In this document: positions 31,337 to 40,782 of the stretch, piece after piece
How positions within the stretch are numbered: the first letter of the stretch is position 1
How the letters are laid out: every line of letters begins with the position of its first letter
Origin: Cryobacterium sp. Y11
Lineage (GTDB): Bacteria > Actinomycetota > Actinomycetes > Actinomycetales > Microbacteriaceae
Assembly: GCF_002929535.1 (NCBI RefSeq)
Contig: NZ_PJJO01000053.1
Location: 62,001-126,000, forward strand
DNA: 64,000 nucleotides
Direction of reading: 5' to 3'
Position numbers and translations under genes: made by a program
Notes under the pieces: model-generated
What the model saw: the letters and a program-made list of their open reading frames with translations, nothing else
The model's database searches: none
What the model was told of the DNA's origin: nothing

Positions 31337-31870
31337 CTACTGCGACTCAGCTTCGATCAGAGCAGCCTCGAAGGCTACCCAGGGCAGCATGGCGCACTTG
31401 ACTCTGGCCGGGTAGCGCGAGACTCCCCCAAAGGCTGCGGCGTCGCCGAGAATCTCTTCGTCGGGCTCGATCTTGCCACGGGAGCGCAGCATCTCGCGAA
31501 AGTTTTCGAGCAGAGCGCGAGCCTCGGTGACACTGAGGCCGCGCAGCGTATCTGTCAAAATCGAAGCGGATGCCTGCGAGATCGAGCAGCCCTCCCCGGC
31601 CCAGACCAGATCGGACACCGCGGTATCCGGTGAAGCGCCAGCGGTCGAGTCAGGGGTATCCGTCTCGGGAGAAGCACCAGCACCGAGCGAGACGCGCAAC
31701 GTCACCTCGTCGCCGCAGGTCGTGTTGATCTGGTGCGATTCGGCCACGCGCAGGCCGCTCGCGGCGCCGCGGGATACGGCGTCCGTCAGCGGCGCGAGGT
31801 CGACGGCTCCGTGCCTAGCTTTAGAGTGCTCCAGAATGATGGTCTGGTAGAGAGTCTGCAGGTCGCTCAT
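31337..31870 (-). CDS. sufU: SUF iron-sulfur assembly protein SufU
   Basis: 177 aa, IscU/NifU-like. It carries the three conserved Cys regions INTTCGDEVTLRV, AGEGCSISQASASIL and RVKCAMLPWVAFEAAL. Between the first two there is an acidic Ser/Thr/Pro insertion (residues about 62-86, ASPETDTPDSTAGASPDTAV) not present in compact family members. SufU is the zinc-dependent sulfur acceptor for SufS. It overlaps sufS by 4 bp, and both are transcribed together. Confidence 0.92.
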   Translation of the reverse strand: MSDLQTLYQTIILEHSKARHGAVDLAPLTDAVSRGAASGLRVAESHQINTTCGDEVTLRVSLGAGASPETDTPDSTAGASPDTAVSDLVWAGEGCSISQASASILTDTLRGLSVTEARALLENFREMLRSRGKIEPDEEILGDAAAFGGVSRYPARVKCAMLPWVAFEAALIEAESQ

Positions 31871-33210
31871 CGCTTGACTCCCCCGTTCACGCCGAAGAAC
31901 GGAGCAACCTCGGCGAGGGTGGCCAGAAACAAGTCGACCTCGTCGGTTGTGTTGTAGAGGTACGTGCTGGCCCGAGTTGACGCGGTCACGCCGAGTCTGC
32001 GGTGCAGGGGCTGGGCGCAGTGGTGGCCGACGCGAACGGCGATGCCGGCATCGTCGAGAAACTGGCCGACATCGTGGGCGTGCACGCCGGCGACGTCGAC
32101 GGCGGCGAGTCCCAGGCGCTCCACGCCGAGTCCGGGGCCAAGCAGGCGTACGCCGTCAATCTCCGCAAGGCCGGTGACCAGGCGCTGGCCGAGCTGGGCC
32201 TCCCACGCTGCGACCCGATCCATGCCGGTCTCCCGCAGATAGTCGACGGCCGCGGCCAGCGCGATGGCCTGTGAGATGCGCTGGGTACCGGCTTCGAAGC
32301 GCTGCGGCGGCGCCAGGAATTCGGCGTGAGTCATATCAACGGTCGTGATCATCGAGCCGCCGGTCAAAAACGGTGGCATGCCGGCGAGCAGCTCGGCCTT
32401 GCCGTAGAGCGCACCGATGCCGGTCGGTCCGAGCATCTTATGGCCAGAGAAGGCGGCGAAGTCCACATCGAGGGCCTTCAGATCCACGGGCAGGTGCGGC
32501 ACGGTCTGGCACGCGTCGAGCACGACGAGCGCGCCCACCTTGCGGGCCAGGGCCACGAGTTCGGCCACCGGGTTGATCGTGCCGGTGACGTTCGAGCCAT
32601 GCGTGAAGGCGAGCAGTCTCGTGTGGGGGCCGACAACATTCGCTGCGGCGAGCAGGTCGAGGGTGCCGTCATCGAGTACCGGAATGAAGCGCAGCGTGGC
32701 GCCGGTGCGCAGCGCGAGTTGCTGCCAGGGGATGAGGTTGGCGTGGTGTTCCATTTCGGTAACCACGATCTCGTCGCCGGTACCGAGACTGAACTGGCGG
32801 GCGGCCAGGCCGCCGAGGCCGAGCGAGGCGTTGGAGAAGCTATAGGTCAGCAGGTTGATGGCCTCGGTGGCGTTGGAGGTCCAGACGATCTCGTCGGCCT
32901 GCGCGCCGACGAACGCGGCCACCGTCTCGCGGGCCGCTTCGAACACCTCGGTTGCCTCGACAGCGAGCGTGTGCGCGCCCCGGTGCACGGCGGCGTTGCG
33001 CTGCTCGTAGTATTCCTGCTCCGCTTCCAGCACGCTGATCGGGTTCTGCGAGGTTGCGCCGGAGTCGAGATAGGTGAGCGGATGCCCGTTCACGCTTTGG
33101 TGCAGCACCGGAAAGTCGTTGCGAATGCGTTCAACATCGATGTTGGTCAGCGGGACCGATTCCTGGTGCAGCGCAGTGGAGCTTGCGGACGATGGAGCGA
33201 GAGACGTCAT
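31867..33210 (-). CDS. sufS: Cysteine desulfurase SufS
   Basis: 447 aa from the ATG of MTSLAPSSASSTALHQESVP; a longer in-frame extension has no family similarity and crosses the divergent clpS start. The PLP lysine is in DFAAFSGHKMLGPTGIGALY, the catalytic Cys in IAVRVGHHCAQPLHRRLG, and the N-terminal motif is VNGHPLTYLDSGATSQNPIS. SufS takes sulfur from cysteine for Fe-S cluster building and hands it to SufU. Such clusters are needed by the molybdenum oxidoreductase and MoaA encoded further along. The exact start is uncertain by a few codons. Confidence 0.92.
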   Translation of the reverse strand: MTSLAPSSASSTALHQESVPLTNIDVERIRNDFPVLHQSVNGHPLTYLDSGATSQNPISVLEAEQEYYEQRNAAVHRGAHTLAVEATEVFEAARETVAAFVGAQADEIVWTSNATEAINLLTYSFSNASLGLGGLAARQFSLGTGDEIVVTEMEHHANLIPWQQLALRTGATLRFIPVLDDGTLDLLAAANVVGPHTRLLAFTHGSNVTGTINPVAELVALARKVGALVVLDACQTVPHLPVDLKALDVDFAAFSGHKMLGPTGIGALYGKAELLAGMPPFLTGGSMITTVDMTHAEFLAPPQRFEAGTQRISQAIALAAAVDYLRETGMDRVAAWEAQLGQRLVTGLAEIDGVRLLGPGLGVERLGLAAVDVAGVHAHDVGQFLDDAGIAVRVGHHCAQPLHRRLGVTASTRASTYLYNTTDEVDLFLATLAEVAPFFGVNGGVKR

Positions 33211-33306
33211 ACCCCAAGGATATTCCTTCACCCTGAGTCCGGGTGCCGCACGGCGGTGTATGACAAGGCGGTGGAAAACACGGCTGCACCGTGTGAGGCT
33301 TAAGGG

Positions 33307-33591
33307 GTGACCAAGACTGCCGAAAAAACCGAGCTGCACAGCGCTATCGCACTCGACCGCCCCTGGGTCACCCTGGTCTGGGATGACCCGGTCAACCTCA
33401 TGTCATACGTCGCATACGTCTTTCGCAGTTACTTCGGGGTTACGCCCCAAGAAGCCGAACGACTCATGCTGCAGGTGCACAACAACGGTAGGGCCGTCGT
33501 GGCGACCGGCAACCGCGAAACGATGGAACGCCACGTCGAAGCCATGCACGGCTACGGTCTCTGGGCGACGCTCGCCAAGGCCGAAGAATGA
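33307..33591 (+). CDS. clpS: ATP-dependent Clp protease adaptor ClpS
   Basis: 94 aa from a GTG start. The family core is [20 protein letters not shown], with the DDPVN motif, then [20 protein letters not shown] and [15 protein letters not shown]. ClpS delivers N-degron substrates to ClpAP/ClpCP. It overlaps the next gene by 4 bp and is divergent from sufS. Confidence 0.94.
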   Translation: MTKTAEKTELHSAIALDRPWVTLVWDDPVNLMSYVAYVFRSYFGVTPQEAERLMLQVHNNGRAVVATGNRETMERHVEAMHGYGLWATLAKAEE

Positions 33592-34163
33592 GTGCCATCC
33601 AGCGGTTCACCGTGCAGCAGGACGGCGCCCTTCTCGGCCGGTTCGAACCGATCGAGGTCGACCTGCTGCGCTTGGCCACCACCCAGCTTCTGGAAATGCT
33701 CGACTCCGGCACCGCCAACCCCGAGCTCGCCGCGACCGACGGAATCTTTGGCCGGCTGCTCCCCGACGCTTACCGCGACGATGACGAAGCGGCGGCCGAG
33801 TTTCGCCGGTACACGTCGGTCAACCTGCTCGCGCAGAAGGCACTGAACGCGCAAACAGTGTTGAGCTCGCTGCACAGTGACGTTCGAGCGTCGGACCCGA
33901 TCGCCTCACTCAGCGCCGATGAAACGGACGTCTCTGCTGCCGACACCGCAGACCGCCAGCCGTATACCGTCAGCATCGACCCAGACGCCGTGCAGGCCTG
34001 GCTCCGCAGCCTCACCGACCTGCGGCTGACCCTGGCCGACCGGCTGCAGATCTCCCCCGACGGAGTCGTGAACCTCGCCACCGAAGACACTCCGTTCCTG
34101 CGCGAACTGTACGACTGGCTCGGCATGCTGCAGGAAGAACTCGTCTACGCGATCGACATCTGA
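33588..34163 (+). CDS. DUF2017 family protein
   Basis: 191 aa. It begins [20 protein letters not shown], continues [18 protein letters not shown] and ends with [20 protein letters not shown]. This uncharacterised actinobacterial family is nearly always encoded directly after clpS, as here with a 4-bp overlap, so a link to Clp-dependent proteolysis is possible. No catalytic motif is visible. A weak hairpin with a T-rich loop (34165-34184) follows. Confidence 0.85.
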   Translation: MSAIQRFTVQQDGALLGRFEPIEVDLLRLATTQLLEMLDSGTANPELAATDGIFGRLLPDAYRDDDEAAAEFRRYTSVNLLAQKALNAQTVLSSLHSDVRASDPIASLSADETDVSAADTADRQPYTVSIDPDAVQAWLRSLTDLRLTLADRLQISPDGVVNLATEDTPFLRELYDWLGMLQEELVYAIDI

Positions 34164-35135
34164 CCGCCGAGTTTTTTTCGGCGCGTCGATCCATGTTTCT
34201 TCGGCACGTCGACCAGCGTGAATGCTGCGTTCCTGGTTAGGTAGCCTGCTCTGTGCATCCCGATTACCGTGCGCCCATGGTCGCTCGCACGGCTCGACCC
34301 AACCACGCTCAGCCTGACGCTGTTTGGCCTCTCCCGGCACTCGACGGGGCCCCGTGGACGTCTGTGCTGTAACCCGAATCATTCCTGCCCGGCAACGCAG
34401 CGATCTTGACTCCCTCGCACCGACCGTCGCGCCGCTGGTCGGAGTATCCGAACTATGCGCCGACTGCACTCGGTGCAGCCCGGCGGGGTGCGCATTCTGC
34501 AGTCGATCTAGGCCCCCGATGCCGGCTGAGTACTGAACCCCGAGCAGTGTCACGGGCAGATCGAGGGTGGAGTCGCCCAGGCGATCGACTCTCGCAGGCT
34601 GATGCTGTATCGCAGGGGCGAGGCGGTGCTCGAGTCGTAGTCGTTCACCAACGAGATTCGGCTGTCGGCACCGAACAAACACCGATTTCTGTACGATCTG
34701 TCGCTGTTCAACGCGTAGAACAACGGTGAGGTTTACCACGCGGCCGACCGGCCTGGGTTTCTATACCGGGCTTGTTTAGGTGCGCTCCGGTACCGAACTG
34801 CACAGATTCCCGTCCAAACGGCGCCACAACGCTGAGTTCACGCCGCGAAGACGGTAACCTCCGCTGCTGTACGCAGAACCATTTCGCCCGAGGTCTTTCG
34901 CGGTCACATTTGTTACATAGCCGGCGCTCCCACGATTACACCGGCCCGTTCGCAGCTGGGCTCGGCGAGCTTTACGACTCGGTGCGGGGCCGCGGTGTCT
35001 ACTTTCACAGCTACCTCAACGAGAACGACCGGCCAGGCTCTGGGAAAATCGACGTCGTGCGCTCGATGTTCGGCACGAAGAGCTATCTCGGCACCTACGA
35101 CGCGGTGCTGGCCGCCGAGCTGACTGGTTCCTTGC
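34164..35135. pseudogene. Decayed coding DNA of unknown origin
   Basis: No full gene is supported, yet protein-like fragments on the plus strand are broken by stops. At about 34555-34760 the fragments are GQIEGGVAQAIDSRRLMLYR, SFTNEIRLSAPNKHRFLYDL and NNGEVYHAADRPG, with in-frame TAG codons. At about 34930-35140 they are HDYTGPFAAGLGELYDSVRG, GVYFHSYLNENDRPGSGKID and VVRSMFGTKSYLGTYDAVLA. The second fragment runs up to the end of the convergent glycosyltransferase gene. I do not recognise the parent family or families. Confidence 0.45.
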
Positions 35136-36449
35136 CTAGCTCCGGGCGGGCACCCGCGTGAGCGCCGCATAGGCCCGCTCGGCTCCGGATTGCTGAGTTA
35201 ACGACAGCGCGAGCGCATCGAGGCGGGCCCGCGTGTCAGCGCAGAGGCGCAGCATCCGCTCGCAGGCGACGCGCAGGTCGAGAACCGTAGCGGTATTGGG
35301 TGGCAACGAGGTGCCGAAGCCCGCTTCATCGAGGGCGGCCGCGCCGGCGAACTGGTCGGTCGAGAACGGCAGCACGACGAGCGGCACTCCGGCCGTCATC
35401 GCTTCGGTGATCGAATTGTTGCCGCCGTGGGTGACGGCGAGCACGGCCTGTTGCAGCAGGCGCACCTGCGGCAGGAACGCGCGCACGAGCCAGGCGGTGG
35501 GCAGGGCCCCCAACTCGGTGGGGTCGGTCGCCCCCGTGGCGATGGCGACCCGCACCGGAAGGCAATCGAGGGCAGCGACGACGCGGGCGAGCACGTCACC
35601 ACGCACCGAGAGAAAACTTCCGAAACTGACGTAGACAACGGGCAGCGAATCGGCTGCCAGCCAGGCCTCGACCTCGGGATCGACGGCCTCGGAGCGCACA
35701 GCAGACCCCAGAAATACGTGGGGCGGCAGCTGCCTCGTTCGCGCCGGCGCGTGCAATTCGCCGGGGTAGTTGAGCAATAACATGTCGCCCGATTCTTGAA
35801 AGGCGTCCCGGCTCGGCGCTGCATCCGGGTCGAGCTCGCGCAGGGCGTTGTTCCACTGAGCCGTGAAGGTGTCGCGCACGGCCGCGCACTGCACGTGGAG
35901 CAGGGCCAGTTCCGAGGCATCGGGCGAGAACACGGCGGGCCAGGCCGGCGGGTAACCGTAGATTTCGGCGGCCACGGGCAGTGCAGACGGATGCCCCAGC
36001 ACGACATCCGCGTGCGCGACGCCGGCACTGAGCAAGCCCAGCCGCGCGCTGAAAGCCAGGTGGTCGACGATGACCTGGTCTGGCTGCACCCGGGCGACGA
36101 TGCGCTGCACCTCGCGAGCGATGGCAACCGGGTTGTAGAGCAGATCGCTGCTGCGTGCCTCGGCCTGAAATCGCAAAGTGTCGACCATTCCACGGCGGGT
36201 CGCGTCGAAAAATCCCCGCAGGGCGTCGTCTTCGCCAGCGGGCTGCTGCTCGGCTCGGATCGTGCCGGGGTTGGAACCGCGGCCCAGTTGGAGATGCTCG
36301 CGTTCGAATCCGAACGCGGTCACGATGTCGGCCGTGGCGGGCCCGCTCGCGACCACGACGCGTTCGCCGGCCTTCGCCCAGGTAACGCCGAGCGTTGCGA
36401 GTGGATACAGGTGCGAGGCGTAGTCCGGGCTGATGATCAGCAGGGTCAC
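35136..36449 (-). CDS. GT1-family glycosyltransferase
   Basis: 437 aa. It has a GT-B fold with the UGT/MGT-type signature VTHGGNNSITEAMTAGVPLV followed by VLPFSTDQFAGAAALDEAGF near the C-terminus. The N-terminal domain begins MTLLIISPDYASHLYPLATL, and LPVVYVSFGSFLSVRGDVLA marks the interdomain strand. Such enzymes move a sugar from a nucleotide donor to a small molecule, lipid or macrolide-like acceptor. The acceptor cannot be inferred here. It overlaps the upstream HEAT/GT4 gene by 4 bp, so the two are probably used together. Confidence 0.88.
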   Translation of the reverse strand: MTLLIISPDYASHLYPLATLGVTWAKAGERVVVASGPATADIVTAFGFEREHLQLGRGSNPGTIRAEQQPAGEDDALRGFFDATRRGMVDTLRFQAEARSSDLLYNPVAIAREVQRIVARVQPDQVIVDHLAFSARLGLLSAGVAHADVVLGHPSALPVAAEIYGYPPAWPAVFSPDASELALLHVQCAAVRDTFTAQWNNALRELDPDAAPSRDAFQESGDMLLLNYPGELHAPARTRQLPPHVFLGSAVRSEAVDPEVEAWLAADSLPVVYVSFGSFLSVRGDVLARVVAALDCLPVRVAIATGATDPTELGALPTAWLVRAFLPQVRLLQQAVLAVTHGGNNSITEAMTAGVPLVVLPFSTDQFAGAAALDEAGFGTSLPPNTATVLDLRVACERMLRLCADTRARLDALALSLTQQSGAERAYAALTRVPARS

Positions 36450-38779
36450 GAAACGCTCAGTTCCCAGGCGACCGGCTCCGTCGCCACGGCCACGCCGCGG
36501 TAAACCTCACTGAGTGCCGACGCCATCGCTTCGATCGTGAACTTGTTCGCGATCATGCTGCGGGCTCGTGCCGCATTGGCGCCACCCTGCGCGCCGCCTG
36601 CGAGGTCCAGGGCCGCAGCAATGGAGAGAGCGAGAGCGGTACCGTCACCGGTATCGACAAGAATGCCCGTCACTCCGTGCTCAACGTACGTGGCTGGTCC
36701 GCCGCCATTCGGCGCGACCACCGTGAGTCCGGTGGCCATCGCTTCGAGTAGCGCGATTCCGAATTCCTCTTTCATACTCGCGCAGACGTACACCCCAAAC
36801 GGTGCGGCCAGGCCCGGGCGGCCGTAGCGCACGGCGGCCAGCCACCGGACGACGGTGTCATTGGGGCGATGACCGGCCAGCAGCAGGCCCCGGGCAGCGG
36901 AATCGGACAGGGCGGCGCTGGGCAGGACACGGGTCATGCGCTGCAACTCGATACCTTCATCACACGACGGATGCTCCAGGTCGCCTCCCACAATCAGCAG
37001 ATTGCAGCGAGCGTGCAATTCGGAGTCAGCGTTCCACGCCTCGACCAGGTTGGCCATACCCTTCACTCGGTGCAGCCGACCGACGCTGATCAGCAAGGGG
37101 AGGCCTCGCCGAGCGATCGGGAGCGTCCCGAGCAGATTGTCAAGCTGCGTGAAGGCTACCGCTGTGGGTTCCGCCGCTGCTTGGGTATGCGCATCGGCGG
37201 AAACCAGCAGACTCTCGCCGGTCAGTCCAAGAGACCCGAGCGCATCCGTGCGGGAGCGATCGATCACCGAGAGATCGATTCCCTCGGGAATGACCGAGTG
37301 CCGTTCCGGGTGAGCGTCAATGTCGATGCCCGTCAGACGTTCCATATCATGCTGCAGTCGCGGCCGCGGAAACAGCACGGTGTGAGCAGCATCCGCCGCG
37401 AGCCTCTGCACGAGGCGGGCGCGAAACCAGAAATGCTCATCGGCATCGACGGTGCCGAAGTTGGCCCGGGTGAGTGCGCCACTCGCCTCGAGGGAGTCGA
37501 TCACGCCGTGCGGGTCTGGCGCGACGGTGAAGACGACCGGAATGTCCAGGTCCCGCGCCACCGTTGCAGCGGCGAGGCTGCCGACGTCGGCCATACGCAA
37601 GTGAATCGCATCGACTACACCGGCCGAGCGGAGGATGCGTCGAATGCCCCGCTGCGCGGCAACCCGACGCGGCCACGCATCGATCGATGGCACCGCGCCG
37701 CCAACGAATGGAATCGCCGCGAATGAGTGCCCACGCCGTGTCTTTCCGATAGATGCCAGGCCGCTAAGCGCCAACTCGTGCGTGCCACGCGACATGGTGA
37801 TGACCCGTTCTACCGAGTCTTGTTCTGTTGCACGGCCAGTGGTGAAACGTCTGCCAACGAACGGCGCACGAAGAGCGGATGCCGCGGCGCTCTGCGTTCC
37901 ACCACCCGGCAGGCCACTTGGCCGGGAAACGAGGGCGTCACCGAGCCGTACCAGCAGGGTCGCGATGCCGCCATTATCACCGACACCCACCTGTGAGAGT
38001 TCACCGTCGATGTCGGCGTGCAGGAACAGCTGGGCGATCGTGGTGCCGCGGTTCCATTTCGGCCGCGGCGCGTTCGTCGCCGTGAGATCGAACAGGGCCA
38101 GCCGGGCTACGGCTGCGAGTTCGATCTCATCGCCGGAAGCTGCGTTGTCTTGCGTGAGAGCGCTGAGCAACCCGAGCACCGCTTCGCTCGGGGATCGGTC
38201 GCCGAGGCCGGCAATCGCAGCGGTACGAGCACCCAGGCCCTCGTCGCTATCGGTGGCCACTCGGCGCAGCAGGCGTTCGGGAACGCGGCCGGGAATTAGG
38301 CCGATGGTCTCGATGAGGCGGGCACGGGCATCCGTTTCAAAGATGCCGAGCAGCGAACCCTCCAGCAGCAGGGCTACCTGGTCCGCAGCCGAAGAACCCC
38401 ACTGTTCCAGGGTGCGCTGGGCGAGCATGCCGGAAAAGCCACCCTGCCGAACCAGGGTGACCAGGCCGGCGATCGCGTCGTAGCGCGGCAGCCGGGTGCC
38501 AAAAGCCCAGGCGGCATGCTCGCGCAGAAAAGCGGAGTCGTGGTGGAGGAGGGCCACCAGTACCTCATCAGCAGAGTCGTCGAAGACCTGGGCAAGGGCG
38601 TGGACGGCAGCGATAGCGGTGAGCTGGTCGCTCACATCGGTCGCGGCCTGGGCGAGCAGTCGCACCGCCCGGGCGCCCCCATCGCGGCTGGCTGCCACGG
38701 TGAGGTCGTCGGCGCGTCGAATTCCCTCCAGCAGGGTTGCGGCGGATCGTTGGTCGTCGAGCGCGGTGTGGGTGGCCAT
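36446..38779 (-). CDS. HEAT-repeat/GT4 glycosyltransferase fusion
   Basis: 777 aa. Residues about 10-290 are HEAT-like alpha repeats (LTAIAAVHALAQVFDDSADE, VLVALLHHDSAFLREHAAWA, LGARTAAIAGLGDRSPSEAV). From about 330 a GT4-type GT-B domain follows: an N-terminal Rossmann part (GVVDAIHLRMADVGSLAAAT), LLISVGRLHRVKGMANLVEA, and the donor-binding KEEFGIALLEAMATGLTVVA with the E-x7-E motif, then PNGGGPATYVEHGVTGILVD. The HEAT part could bind a protein or glycan acceptor. The gene heads a two-gene unit with the GT1 gene. GGGAG precedes the ATG. Confidence 0.85.
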   Translation of the reverse strand: MATHTALDDQRSAATLLEGIRRADDLTVAASRDGGARAVRLLAQAATDVSDQLTAIAAVHALAQVFDDSADEVLVALLHHDSAFLREHAAWAFGTRLPRYDAIAGLVTLVRQGGFSGMLAQRTLEQWGSSAADQVALLLEGSLLGIFETDARARLIETIGLIPGRVPERLLRRVATDSDEGLGARTAAIAGLGDRSPSEAVLGLLSALTQDNAASGDEIELAAVARLALFDLTATNAPRPKWNRGTTIAQLFLHADIDGELSQVGVGDNGGIATLLVRLGDALVSRPSGLPGGGTQSAAASALRAPFVGRRFTTGRATEQDSVERVITMSRGTHELALSGLASIGKTRRGHSFAAIPFVGGAVPSIDAWPRRVAAQRGIRRILRSAGVVDAIHLRMADVGSLAAATVARDLDIPVVFTVAPDPHGVIDSLEASGALTRANFGTVDADEHFWFRARLVQRLAADAAHTVLFPRPRLQHDMERLTGIDIDAHPERHSVIPEGIDLSVIDRSRTDALGSLGLTGESLLVSADAHTQAAAEPTAVAFTQLDNLLGTLPIARRGLPLLISVGRLHRVKGMANLVEAWNADSELHARCNLLIVGGDLEHPSCDEGIELQRMTRVLPSAALSDSAARGLLLAGHRPNDTVVRWLAAVRYGRPGLAAPFGVYVCASMKEEFGIALLEAMATGLTVVAPNGGGPATYVEHGVTGILVDTGDGTALALSIAAALDLAGGAQGGANAARARSMIANKFTIEAMASALSEVYRGVAVATEPVAWELSVS

Positions 38780-38813
38780 CGGCTGCTCCCTTTCGTGAAA
38801 CTCCTCGAATCAA

Positions 38814-38838
38814 TCGTGGCGATTCGAAGTTGCCACGA
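38814..38838. promoter_or_regulatory. Inverted repeat upstream of the HEAT/GT4 gene
   Basis: TCGTGGC-N11-GCCACGA, 35 bp before the ATG, with a second nested pair CGAATC/GATTCG. It is a candidate operator. The rest of the gap up to 39015 shows no gene. Confidence 0.35.
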
Positions 38839-39015
38839 GCGAACATGGTGAATTTCGGTACTTTTGAGACAAGAAACGTCAAGGATCCCAGACACGAAAA
38901 CGAACGAGTCTGGTATAGCTAACTAGGCTAGCGAATTCCCCAGTCGTTATCATCGCATTAATGTGAGCAGCCGGGCTGACAGACTACCCTGAACGGTGCC
39001 GAGCACACAGCACTC

Positions 39016-39054
39016 AAAAAAGAGCCACGCCCCAGTGAATGGGGGCGTGGCTCT
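39016..39054 (-). terminator. Rho-independent terminator of the MFS operon
   Basis: Arms agagccacgcccc and ggggcgtggctct (39021-39054) enclose a seven-base loop and are followed on the minus strand by TTTTTT. It is the clearest intrinsic terminator in the window, 28 bp after the 33-aa peptide gene. Confidence 0.9.
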
Positions 39055-39081
39055 CTCTGTTTATATCTGCAAATGCCGGGT

Positions 39082-39183
39082 TTAGCCGAACAAGGCCGTC
39101 ACCTTTGCGAGTGTCTGAGAAATGCCAAAGGCTAGCGGGATCCCCACCAGCGCCCAAGCCACGATGACTTTGAGAACCTTCAT
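39082..39183 (-). CDS. 33-aa membrane peptide, MFS transporter small subunit
   Basis: The frame begins MKVLKVIVAWALVGIPLAFG and ends ISQTLAKVTALFG, a single hydrophobic helix with a basic start. The ATG overlaps the stop codon of the MFS gene (ATGA), and a strong terminator follows, so it is the last gene of the unit. Peptides of this kind are found next to oxalate/formate antiporter-like carriers and are annotated as a small subunit of the transporter. The role (assembly or stability) is inferred. Confidence 0.8.
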   Translation of the reverse strand: MKVLKVIVAWALVGIPLAFGISQTLAKVTALFG

Positions 39184-40574
39184 GCGTTCGCCTTCCTTGC
39201 TTGTGCACCGACGAGCGGCTTTTCGGGTTCGTGAAAGTCGGTGTGAACCGGTCGCACGAAAAGGTTCGCCACAAAGCCAACAACGAGCAGCCCAACCATG
39301 GTGAGCAGGGCCGGCTGATAGGCCGCTGCCGTCAACTCACCCGGAGCGCCCTGGGCATCCAGGAACGAGTTGACAATGAGCGGACCGGCAATACCGGCCG
39401 CCGACCAGGCTGTCAGCAGTCGGCCATGGATGGCCCCCACCTGAAAGGTTCCGAACAGGTCACGCAGGTAGGCCGGAGCAGTAGAGAAACCGCCACCGTA
39501 GAACGAGATGATGATGAAGGCCAGGACAACGTAGAGCGCCGTCGTGCTGGACCCGACGAGGGCCAGCAGTACGTACAACACCGTGCCAACGCCGAGATAC
39601 ATCATGTAGATGTTCTTGCGTCCGGTCTTGTCCGACGTGGCCGACCAGGCAAATCGTCCGCCCATGTTAGCAAGCGACAACAGGCCCACAAAGCCTCCGG
39701 CAACGGCCGCCGAGACCAACGAGTTGCCGTCGCTCTGTCGGAAGAAGTCCTGGATCATCGGTGCAGCCTGCTCGAGAATGCCGATACCGGCCGTGACGTT
39801 GCAAAACAAGACAACCCAGAGCAGCCAGAACTGACGCGTTCGAATGGCGTTCTTGGCTGAAACGTGGTTGCTCGTGACGAGGGCCTTGACCCGCACCTTG
39901 GACGCATCGAATCCGGCCGGCACCCAATCAGCAGCCGGAACCTTGATTGTGAAAGCGCCAAACATCATGTACGCGAGATAGATCGCGGCGAGGGTGAGAA
40001 AAAGCTTGCCCACGGAATCGCCGCTCGCCACCCAGTTCGCTGCCCCGGAGTTGGGGTCGTAGAAGCTGAGTAGCGCCGTCGACACCGGGCTGGCGATGAG
40101 GGCGCCGCCGCCAAAGCCCATGATGGCCATACCGGTGGCGAGGCCCGGGCGGTCCGGAAACCACTTAATGAGCGTCGAAACGGGCGATATGTAGCCGATG
40201 CCGAGCCCGATACCGCCGATAAAGCCGTAGCCGACGTAGACCAGCCACAGCTGGTTCGAAAAGATTCCGAGCGAACCGATGAGGAACCCACCCGACCAGA
40301 ACAGAGCCGCGACGAACATGGCCTTGCGCGGCCCGTTGGTGTCGACCCAGGTACCCATGATGGCCGCCGACAGGCCGAGCATCACGATGGCAATTGAAAA
40401 GATCACCCCGACCTGAACCAGGCTGGCGTCGAAGTGCGCCACGAGCGCCGTCTTGTACACACTCGTGGCATAGGCCTGGCCAATACAGAGGTGCACGGCC
40501 AGTGCGGCCGGCGGAATTAGCCAGCGATTGAATCCGGGTGGAGCGATTGTGCGGTCTCGGTCGAGCCAGCTCAT
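39180..40574 (-). CDS. MFS transporter, oxalate/formate antiporter-like
   Basis: 464 aa from the ATG of MSWLDRDRTIAPPGFNRWLI, with AAGGA eight bases upstream; the in-frame extension before it has no similarity. Twelve hydrophobic segments are present. The family features are AVHLCIGQAYATSVYKTAL, GGIGLGIGYISPVSTLIKWF followed by PDRPGLATGMAIMGFGGGAL, and NMGGRFAWSATSDKTGRKNI. OxlT-type carriers exchange dicarboxylates or monocarboxylates such as oxalate and formate. Its divergence from a formate dehydrogenase-like gene supports such a substrate, but this is not proven. Confidence 0.85.
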   Translation of the reverse strand: MSWLDRDRTIAPPGFNRWLIPPAALAVHLCIGQAYATSVYKTALVAHFDASLVQVGVIFSIAIVMLGLSAAIMGTWVDTNGPRKAMFVAALFWSGGFLIGSLGIFSNQLWLVYVGYGFIGGIGLGIGYISPVSTLIKWFPDRPGLATGMAIMGFGGGALIASPVSTALLSFYDPNSGAANWVASGDSVGKLFLTLAAIYLAYMMFGAFTIKVPAADWVPAGFDASKVRVKALVTSNHVSAKNAIRTRQFWLLWVVLFCNVTAGIGILEQAAPMIQDFFRQSDGNSLVSAAVAGGFVGLLSLANMGGRFAWSATSDKTGRKNIYMMYLGVGTVLYVLLALVGSSTTALYVVLAFIIISFYGGGFSTAPAYLRDLFGTFQVGAIHGRLLTAWSAAGIAGPLIVNSFLDAQGAPGELTAAAYQPALLTMVGLLVVGFVANLFVRPVHTDFHEPEKPLVGAQARKANA

Positions 40575-40782
40575 GGAGATGTCCTTGCTGCCGGTAAGGC
40601 GATAGCGACTCTGCTGTGCGTTTCGGCTGTCCACGATGGCCGTGGACGTACTCCGCAAACGGATAGATTGAATAGTCTGCGGAGGTAATTCTAGACGATT
40701 CATCGCGAAAATTTCGTTCCGATATTCACACCCATTTTATATTTCGGGGGAATTCCCCTGTGCGGCAAGGCAGGATAGGTAT

